A DNA stretch of 5,371 nt from Geodermatophilaceae bacterium (GTDB lineage: Bacteria > Actinomycetota > Actinomycetes > Mycobacteriales > Geodermatophilaceae). Shown one piece after another: positions 1 through 4,665 of the stretch. The translations under genes were made by a program, and so were the position numbers. The stretch spans positions 1-5,371 of the forward strand of contig JACCQS010000423.1 in the NCBI GenBank assembly GCA_013814015.1, read 5' to 3'. The notes beneath the pieces were generated by a model. That model was not told the origin of the DNA. It saw only the letters and a list, made by a program, of their open reading frames with translations, and made no database searches. Positions within the stretch are counted from its first letter, which is position 1; each line of letters starts with the position of its first letter.

Positions 1-1317
1 GCCTCGCAAGCCCGGCGGCTTCGCGACTCCGGCGACCTGGAGATCGAGGTGGTCGAGGCCGGGCAGTGGATCTCATACTCCAACTGTGGGATTCCCTATT
101 GGGTCGGCGGCGAGGTGGACGACGTAGATGCGCTGATCGCGCGCACTCCAGCGGCTTTCGCCGAGCGGGACATCAGTATTCGATTAGGCACTCGGGCTGA
201 CGCCATCGACGTGGACGCGGCGACCGTGACAGCGCGATCGGTCGATGGCAACGCGCAGGGTGGGGACCGCAGCACCACTCTCGCCTACGACTGGCTCATG
301 ATCGCCACGGGCGCAACTCCACTGCGCCCGCCGGTCGAAGGCCTGGATGCCGAGGGTGTCTTCGGAGCTCAGACGATTCCGGACGGAGAGGCGATCCGCC
401 GCGCCCTGGACCAGCAGCCGAAACGAGCGGTCGTACTCGGAGGCGGCTATATCGGTCTGGAGATGGCTGAAGCGCTTGTCAATCAAGGGGTTTCAGTCAC
501 TGTCGTGCTGGCCGACCCACTTCCGATGAGCAGCCTCGACGAGGACATGGGCGAGCGAGTCTGCGCAGCGATGACGTCGATGGGCATCGTCATGCGGCCC
601 TGTGAGCCGGTGCGCGGCATCGAGGTCGAGGGCGGTCTGGCTCGGGCAGTGGTCACGGACGGGGGTTCCTATCCGGCTGATCTCGTCGTACTCGGACTCG
701 GCGTACGCCCGAACTCTGACCTGGCCCGCGACGCCGGCCTGCGGATCGGGACCACCAAAGGCATCGAGGTCGACGACACGATGCTCGCGTCGGCGCAGAA
801 CCAGGTCTACGCCGCCGGAGACTGCATCCAGACCCGGAATCGGATCACCGGGCATCCGGTGGCGATCGCGCTCGGTACTCACGCCAACCGCCAGGGTCGG
901 GTCGCCGGCACGAACATCGGGGGCCGTCCGGCGCGGTTCGACGGGGTGCTCGGTACGGCAGTGACAAAGATCGGGAACTGCGAGATCGGCCGTACCGGAT
1001 TGTCCACGAGGGAAGCGGTGCAAGCTGGCTACTCGATCGAGACCACGGTGATCGAGTCCACGGTGAAGGCCGGCTACTACCCGAACGCCGGGGACGTGAC
1101 GGTCAAGTTGCTGACCGAGAAGCACACCCAACGGATGCTCGGTGGTCAGATCGTCGGCGGTACCGGCTCGGCAAAGCGGATCGACGTGCTCGCGACGGCG
1201 ATCTGGGCGCAACTGACGGCGGCCGAGTTCGCATCGGTGGACATCTCCTACGCACCACCCTTCTCGCCGACCTTCGATGCGGTGGTCTTGGCCGCCCGCA
1301 AGGCCGCCAGCCGCTGA
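1..1317 (+). CDS. Pyridine nucleotide-disulfide oxidoreductase, CoA-disulfide reductase / NADH oxidase type (5'-truncated)
   Basis: FAD-dependent NAD(P)H oxidoreductase, probably cytoplasmic and dimeric, reducing CoA disulfide, a related disulfide/persulfide, or O2. The frame is open from base 1 to TGA 1315-1317 (438 codons). Its first residues (ASQARRL) align just after the N-terminal FAD-binding GxGxxG, so about 20 codons lie upstream; the GTG at 49 is internal, not the start. Visible, counted from the first codon: S-N-C29-G-I-P with the single redox-active cysteine of this family (codon 85-87); ATGAT at 102-106; second dinucleotide-binding loop GGGYIG at 147-152; FAD-contacting AAGD at 271-274; C-terminal dimerisation domain with T-A-V-T-K-I and E-I-G-R-T-G-L-S; YYP around 359-361 and YAPPFSP from 417, the two tyrosine positions associated with CoA-disulfide reductases. 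No C-terminal rhodanese domain follows. Oddity: the acidic residue usual after the second glycine loop is leucine. Family assignment is firm; choice among CoA-disulfide reductase, NADH oxidase and persulfide reductase is not. Confidence 0.93.
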   Translation, partial: ASQARRLRDSGDLEIEVVEAGQWISYSNCGIPYWVGGEVDDVDALIARTPAAFAERDISIRLGTRADAIDVDAATVTARSVDGNAQGGDRSTTLAYDWLMIATGATPLRPPVEGLDAEGVFGAQTIPDGEAIRRALDQQPKRAVVLGGGYIGLEMAEALVNQGVSVTVVLADPLPMSSLDEDMGERVCAAMTSMGIVMRPCEPVRGIEVEGGLARAVVTDGGSYPADLVVLGLGVRPNSDLARDAGLRIGTTKGIEVDDTMLASAQNQVYAAGDCIQTRNRITGHPVAIALGTHANRQGRVAGTNIGGRPARFDGVLGTAVTKIGNCEIGRTGLSTREAVQAGYSIETTVIESTVKAGYYPNAGDVTVKLLTEKHTQRMLGGQIVGGTGSAKRIDVLATAIWAQLTAAEFASVDISYAPPFSPTFDAVVLAARKAASR

Positions 1318-1358
1318 CCCGCCCGCACGCTGGTCAACGGCAGTGGCCGCCATCACAT

Positions 1359-1380
1359 CCGCGTGACTCCGGCGACGCGG
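1359..1380 (+). terminator. Weak stem-loop in the convergent gap (possible terminator)
   Basis: A 6-bp perfect stem, CCGCGT (1359-1364) with ACGCGG (1375-1380), encloses a 10-nt loop in the 110-bp gap between the reductase and the convergent DUF427 gene. It is followed only by TTCCC, so it lacks a U-tract. Two short perfect palindromes follow, GGATATCC (1386-1393) and CGGCCGGCCG (1394-1403). Such short GC-rich stems occur often by chance in DNA of this composition, so a terminator role rests mainly on position. Confidence 0.2.
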
Positions 1381-1427
1381 TTCCCGGATATCCCGGCCGG
1401 CCGCAGTGCCTCTTCAGCAAAGAAGGA

Positions 1428-1709
1428 TCAACTGATCTCGACGCCGCGCCAGAAAGCCAGGTGATCGGTGATGTTGCCGGCCGCCTCCTTCGGGTCCGGG
1501 TAGTACCAGGCCGCATCGGCATTCTGTTTGCCGTCGACGTTGAGGCTGTAGTACGACGCGGTGCCCTTCCACGGGCAGACCGACGTCTGCTCCGAGGGGA
1601 CCAGGACGTCTTCGCGCACCGACGATCGCGGAAAGTAGTGGTTGCCCTCGACAATGACGGTCTTGTCGCTCTCGGCTATGACTTGGCCGTTCCAGCTCGC
1701 CTGCACCAT
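1428..1709 (-). CDS. DUF427 family protein (NTP_transf_9 domain)
   Basis: Small soluble single-domain protein of 93 residues, the usual length for stand-alone actinobacterial DUF427 (Pfam PF04248) proteins, with no signal peptide or membrane segment. The family signature runs through the whole chain: W6-N-G near the start, EGNHYFP at 21-27, CPWKG at 45-49, YYS at 53-55, AAWYYPDP at 67-74 and AFWRGVE at 85-91. The conserved aromatic, Cys-Pro-Trp and charged residues suggest a ligand-binding or catalytic pocket, but no reaction is established to my knowledge. The ATG at 1709 is preceded by GGGGGC and a -10-like CACAAT exactly 6 nt upstream, so a leaderless start is plausible, although the G-run could act as a poor ribosome binding site. 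It is divergent from the aldolase and convergent with the reductase, so probably monocistronic. The opposite strand is open across it, but only this frame carries recognisable family motifs. Confidence 0.93.
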   Translation of the reverse strand: MVQASWNGQVIAESDKTVIVEGNHYFPRSSVREDVLVPSEQTSVCPWKGTASYYSLNVDGKQNADAAWYYPDPKEAAGNITDHLAFWRGVEIS

Positions 1710-1715
1710 GCCCCC

Positions 1716-1721
1716 ATTGTG
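1716..1721 (-). promoter_or_regulatory. -10-like element for the DUF427 gene
   Basis: Read on the minus strand this is CACAAT, 4 of 6 matches to TATAAT including the key A and final T. Exactly 6 nt separate it from the ATG at 1709, so transcription would begin at or next to the start codon. No convincing -35 is seen at 16-18 nt. Inference from spacing and motif only. Confidence 0.35.
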
Positions 1722-1804
1722 ACCCCCGGAATCCTTGGACGCGACCCCGGAAATCCTCGCTCGTCTGCACCGGAGACCGGCACGGTGGCCGCCGTCCGGG
1801 CGGT

Positions 1805-1820
1805 GCGAGATACTCGCGGC
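1805..1820 (+). promoter_or_regulatory. Candidate fba promoter -10 with overlapping palindrome
   Basis: GATACT (1809-1814) resembles a -10 hexamer, and its last base is followed by exactly 6 nt before ATG 1821, the geometry of a leaderless mRNA. A perfect 5-3-5 palindrome, GCGAG-ATA-CTCGC (1805-1817), covers the whole hexamer. A repressor bound there would occlude the -10; in any longer transcript from further upstream it would form a small hairpin just before the start codon. No purine-rich ribosome binding site lies at the usual distance and no good -35 is visible. Confidence 0.4.
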
Positions 1821-2855
1821 ATGCCGATCGCCACGCCGCAGATGTACGCCGAGATGATCCGCCGGGCCAAGGACGGTGGCTTCGCGTATCCGGCGATCAA
1901 CGTCACCTCTTCGGAGACGCTGAATGCCGCTCTCAAGGGGTTTGCGGATGCGGGCAGCGACGGGATCGTCCAGGTGTCGACCGGCGGGGCAGAGTTCCTG
2001 TCTGGCACCGCGGTCAAGAACATGGTGGTCGGCGCGTCAGCTTTTGCCGAGTTCGCCCGGGTGGTGGCCGCGGAGTATCCCGTACAGATCGCGCTGCACA
2101 CCGATCACTGTCCCAAGGACAAGCTCGACGGCTACCTGCGACCGCTGGTCGCACTGTCGGCCGAGCGGGTCGCCAACGGCCAGGAGCCGCTGTTCCAGTC
2201 GCACATGTGGGACGGGTCGGCCGTACCGCTCGAGGAGAACCTGGATCTGGCCGAGGAACTACTCGATGCCTGTACGGCGGCCAAGATCATCATGGAGTTG
2301 GAGATCGGCGTCGTCGGTGGCGAGGAGGACGGTGTGGTGGGTGAGATGAACGACAAGCTCTACACCACCGACGACGACTATGTGGCTACGGCGAACAAGC
2401 TGGGTCTGGGCGAGCGCGGGGAGTATCTGCTGGCCGCCACGTTCGGGAACGTGCACGGGGTCTACAAGCCGGGCAACGTCAAGCTGCGCCCCGACATCCT
2501 CAAAGCCGGCCAGGACGTGGTCTCGGCCGCCAAGGGACTTCCCGAGGGCAGCAAACCGTTCAACCTGGTCTTCCATGGCGGCTCGGGCTCGTCGCTCGAG
2601 GAGATCCGCGAGGCGCTGAGCTACGGCGTGGTCAAGATGAACGTGGACACCGACATGCAGTATGCCTTCACCCGGCCGATCGCCGGGCACATGTTCGCCA
2701 ACTACGACGGCGTGCTCAAGGTCGACAGCGACGTCGGCAACAAGAAGCTGTACGACCCGCGCTCCTATCTCAAGGCCGCCGAGTCCTCGATGGCCGCCCG
2801 AACCGTCGAAGCCTGCGAGAACCTGCTCTCGGCCGGCACGTCGATGGGCCGCTGA
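1821..2855 (+). CDS. fba: Fructose-bisphosphate aldolase, class II
   Basis: Zinc-dependent cytoplasmic enzyme of glycolysis and gluconeogenesis that reversibly cleaves fructose 1,6-bisphosphate into dihydroxyacetone phosphate and glyceraldehyde 3-phosphate. The ATG at 1821 gives 344 residues opening MPIATP, the same length and opening as the mycobacterial enzyme as I recall it, so upstream in-frame starts back to 1461, which run through the antisense of the DUF427 gene, are rejected. Visible: STGGAEF at 53-59; HTDHCPKDK at 93-101 with catalytic Asp95 and zinc ligand His96; SHMWDGSAVP from 127; EIGVVGGEEDG at 161-171 with the conserved Glu; NVHGVYKPGNVKL from 210 with zinc ligand His212; FHGGSGS at 251-257 with zinc ligand His252; KMNVDTD at 272-278, which binds substrate. 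No active-site residue is missing and the length is typical. It is divergent from DUF427 and convergent with the hydrolase, so probably monocistronic, ending at the large inverted repeat downstream. No Shine-Dalgarno sequence is seen. Confidence 0.98.
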   Translation: MPIATPQMYAEMIRRAKDGGFAYPAINVTSSETLNAALKGFADAGSDGIVQVSTGGAEFLSGTAVKNMVVGASAFAEFARVVAAEYPVQIALHTDHCPKDKLDGYLRPLVALSAERVANGQEPLFQSHMWDGSAVPLEENLDLAEELLDACTAAKIIMELEIGVVGGEEDGVVGEMNDKLYTTDDDYVATANKLGLGERGEYLLAATFGNVHGVYKPGNVKLRPDILKAGQDVVSAAKGLPEGSKPFNLVFHGGSGSSLEEIREALSYGVVKMNVDTDMQYAFTRPIAGHMFANYDGVLKVDSDVGNKKLYDPRSYLKAAESSMAARTVEACENLLSAGTSMGR

Positions 2856-2872
2856 GCCCCGGCACCCATTTT

Positions 2873-2937
2873 CCGCCGTTATCGCGATATAGGCGCGAAT
2901 GAGGAAGGCAAACGCGCGGTTTTCGCGATAACGGCGG
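2873..2937. repeat. Perfect 15-bp inverted repeat; candidate bidirectional terminator or dispersed palindrome
   Basis: Left arm CCGCCGTTATCGCGA (2873-2887) and right arm TCGCGATAACGGCGG (2923-2937) are perfect reverse complements separated by 35 nt. Within the spacer, GCGCG (2893-2897) pairs with CGCGC (2913-2917), leaving a 15-nt purine-rich apical loop that contains GAGGAAGG. A further outer pairing, CCCGGC (2858-2863) with GCCGGG (2942-2947), is possible. The repeat is centred in the gap between two convergent stop codons, 17 nt from the fba stop and 16 nt from the hydrolase stop, which fits two-way transcription termination. Against a classical intrinsic terminator, neither side has a U-tract: CTAAG follows on the plus strand, AAAAT on the minus. 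The modular form and long spacer would also suit a dispersed REP-like or MITE-like repeat. The repeat itself is a sequence fact; its role is inferred. Confidence 0.85.
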
Positions 2938-2953
2938 CTAAGCCGGGTCGGGG

Positions 2954-4138
2954 TCAGCCCAGGCCGAGCAGGAAGTCGCGGACCTCTCGTTCGTACCCCT
3001 CCGGGTCCACGTTCCAGGACTTCGTGTGTCCCGCGCCCTCGTAGGTCACCATCGAGATCAGGTCCGGACGGGCCTTGGACAGCGCCAGTGCGCGTTCCCA
3101 GGGTACGAACGCGTCGTCGGGGCCATGGAAGATCAGCATCGGCCTGGTCAGCTCGTTGGCCCGGGCCACCCAGTCGAAGTCATCGAGGTCGATCCCGAGC
3201 TGCCGTTGCACCATCCACAGACCCATCTCAGCGGCTGGACGTGGCAGCCGGTTGACGCGGGCATTGGCGCGCAAGGTATCTCGCCAGTCGATCACCGGTG
3301 AATCCAGGATCAGGGCGATCACCGCATCGGCCTGGGCGGACCGTACGACGGTCTGCAGCACGATCGCACCGCCCATCGACCACCCGTAGAGCACGATCTC
3401 GGTTGCGCCCTGCTCGAGGGCGTAGGTGATCGCCGCGTCGATCTCCTGCCACTCGGTGTCCCCGAGGTGGTAGCAGTTGTCCGATGTCGCCGGGGCACCG
3501 ATGTCGTTGCGGTACGACGGAATCAGGGTCGGCAGCCCCAGCGCGGCCAGCGTGGGCAGGATCCGCATCGTCTCGCCGCGGCTGGCCCCACGCCCGTGGA
3601 CGGCTATCACCCAGCGCGAGCCACCGCCGGCCGGCAGCAACCAGGCCGGGTATTCGCCCAGATCACCGGTCAGCATCAGGTCGACGAAGTCCAGACCGTG
3701 CGCCGTACCGGGGTCGCCGAGATAGGCGTACTGCTCCCAGGCCGTACGCAGACCGACCCGCAACTCGCCTGCTCGTACGTCGACGAGTGTGCGGGTCACG
3801 ACTCGGCGGTCAGCAGCCCATCTGGCCCGGCCGGGCTTAGCCTCCGGGCCGGAGTCACCGTCTCTGGAGAGGATCGGCCCGACCATCGCGTGGCCGGTGG
3901 GACTGCCTGTCTCGTCGAGCCAGCTCAGCCCATAGGTGCCCGGTAGCAACGAGTTCAGCGTCGAGCCGAGGCTGACCACGCCGTCGCCGAGCCCGAGTAT
4001 CGCGACGTCGTAGTCCGTGTTCCGGGTCACCCGCAGGATCCCGCGCAGAAAATACCGAGCCAGGCCGGCGGTCGCCGCGGTCAGGAGGGCCAACAGACCG
4101 GCAACGGCGCGCAACACCGGTCCATTCTCGACCAACAC
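2954..4138 (-). CDS. Alpha/beta hydrolase, N-terminally membrane-anchored
   Basis: Putative serine hydrolase (esterase, lipase or S33-like peptidase; substrate unknown), 394 residues from a GTG start. A hydrophobic segment at about residues 8-31, flanked by arginines, looks like an uncleaved signal anchor. Residues ~40-160 form a region I cannot assign, with no clear hydrolase motif. The alpha/beta-hydrolase core runs from ~165 to the end: oxyanion-side HGRG at 181-184; nucleophile elbow G252-W-S254-M-G256; acid residue Asp342 in HGPDDAFVP (338-346); catalytic His371 in GAGH. The full Ser-Asp-His triad is present, so the enzyme is predicted to be active. The GTG at 4138 is the farthest plausible start: the nearby ATG at 4152 is out of frame, and starting further inside would remove the anchor. 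No Shine-Dalgarno sequence is seen; a CATGAT -10-like hexamer lies 8 nt upstream within the mirrored repeat shared with the divergent DUF3151 gene. Convergent with fba and probably monocistronic. Confidence 0.88.
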   Translation of the reverse strand: MLVENGPVLRAVAGLLALLTAATAGLARYFLRGILRVTRNTDYDVAILGLGDGVVSLGSTLNSLLPGTYGLSWLDETGSPTGHAMVGPILSRDGDSGPEAKPGRARWAADRRVVTRTLVDVRAGELRVGLRTAWEQYAYLGDPGTAHGLDFVDLMLTGDLGEYPAWLLPAGGGSRWVIAVHGRGASRGETMRILPTLAALGLPTLIPSYRNDIGAPATSDNCYHLGDTEWQEIDAAITYALEQGATEIVLYGWSMGGAIVLQTVVRSAQADAVIALILDSPVIDWRDTLRANARVNRLPRPAAEMGLWMVQRQLGIDLDDFDWVARANELTRPMLIFHGPDDAFVPWERALALSKARPDLISMVTYEGAGHTKSWNVDPEGYEREVRDFLLGLG

Positions 4139-4142
4139 CGCC

Positions 4143-4204
4143 CGCGATCATGGAGCTGGGACCGCTGCGACCCACCGATTGGTGGTCACGGCTGCATGAT
4201 CGCG
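4143..4204. promoter_or_regulatory. Mirrored divergent promoter/operator: 10-bp inverted repeat
   Basis: CGCGATCATG (4143-4152) and CATGATCGCG (4195-4204) are perfect reverse complements 42 nt apart in the 70-bp region between two divergent starts. Each outward reading gives CATGATCGCG, then 4 nt, then a start codon: GTG 4138 on the minus strand, ATG 4209 on the plus strand. CATGAT matches TATAAT at 4 of 6 positions and ends 8 nt before each start codon, so the arms could be back-to-back -10 regions yielding nearly leaderless mRNAs, or paired operator half-sites giving coordinated control. A smaller palindrome, CCACC-GATT-GGTGG (4172-4185), sits between the arms. No strong -35 is visible in either direction. 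Confidence 0.5.
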
Positions 4205-4208
4205 AGGC

Positions 4209-4643
4209 ATGACCTACGGTCCTGGCATGACCATGCCAGGCAATCTGCTCCCCGGCCCACAGCCCGTCCGGTTACCCGCCAATCCCGAGGCCGACGGCGC
4301 CGCCGCTCGAGGCGAGGCACCCAGTGTGGTGGCGGCGGCCCATCCGGCCTACCCCGCCGCATGGGCGGCCCTTGCCGTCGAGGCGGCTGCCGGTGGTCGG
4401 ACGATGGAGGCGTACGCGTACGGACGTACCGGCTATCACCGGGGCCTGGACTCGTTGCGCAAGAACGGCTGGAAGGGGTACGGCCCCGTTCCGGGTGACC
4501 ATCCGGGCAACCGTGGCTTCCTGACCTGCGTCGCTGTGTTGGCCGATGCTGCCGCCGAGATCGGTGAGGACGACGAAGCCCGGCGGCTGGTCGACCTGCT
4601 CAGAGAATGTGACCCGTCCTTCGACCCCGGCCAGCTCGGCTGA
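4209..4643 (+). CDS. DUF3151 family protein
   Basis: Small soluble actinobacterial protein of unknown function (DUF3151), 144 residues from ATG 4209, with no signal peptide or membrane segment. Recognised by NLLPGPQPVRLP near the start, HPAYPAAWAALA in the middle, then the family core: E-A-Y-A-Y-G-R-T-G-Y-H-R-G-L-D, followed by LRKNGWKGYGPVPGDHPGNRG-type sequence around residues 83-103. The helical, alanine-rich pattern with A-W-A-A-L-A and E-A-Y-A-Y recalls tetratricopeptide-like helices, but I would not assign repeats. The start is uncertain: in-frame ATGs at 4209, 4227 and 4233 all precede the conserved region and none has a well-placed Shine-Dalgarno sequence (GAGG at 4204-4207 is too close to 4209). 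TACGGT (4215-4220) lies exactly 6 nt before 4227 and favours that start if the mRNA is leaderless; the mirrored repeat favours 4209. DUF3151 genes lie near fba in other actinobacteria (from memory, mycobacteria). The MFS gene follows after 22 nt, probably in the same operon. Confidence 0.9.
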   Translation: MTYGPGMTMPGNLLPGPQPVRLPANPEADGAAARGEAPSVVAAAHPAYPAAWAALAVEAAAGGRTMEAYAYGRTGYHRGLDSLRKNGWKGYGPVPGDHPGNRGFLTCVAVLADAAAEIGEDDEARRLVDLLRECDPSFDPGQLG

Positions 4644-4665
4644 GGAACAGACACCACCACCGACG

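Noticed and set aside
493..1356. 287-codon open frame on the minus strand opposite the reductase
   Set aside because: A shadow of the GC-rich reductase gene: arginine/histidine-rich composition, no recognisable domain, and the plus strand has strong family motifs throughout.
1461..1820. In-frame open extension upstream of the aldolase, giving a 464-residue protein
   Set aside because: The extra 120 residues are the antisense of the DUF427 gene and the promoter region; ATG 1821 gives the exact family length and N-terminus.
2870..2945. Classical Rho-independent terminator call for the repeat after fba
   Set aside because: The stem is strong but there is no U-tract on either side and the spacer is 35 nt, so it is listed as an inverted repeat with a possible terminator role.
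4172..4185. CCACC-GATT-GGTGG as a separate operator
   Set aside because: Only 5-bp arms in GC-rich DNA; noted within the divergent promoter entry and not listed on its own.
4411..4422. Perfect 12-bp palindrome CGTACGCGTACG inside the DUF3151 gene
   Set aside because: It encodes the conserved A-Y-A-Y-G stretch and follows from codon choice (GCG TAC GCG TAC GG); no independent reason to call a binding site.
4642..4647. GAGGAA as the ribosome binding site of the MFS gene
   Set aside because: It is 18 nt from ATG 4666, well beyond normal spacing, and overlaps the DUF3151 stop codon.
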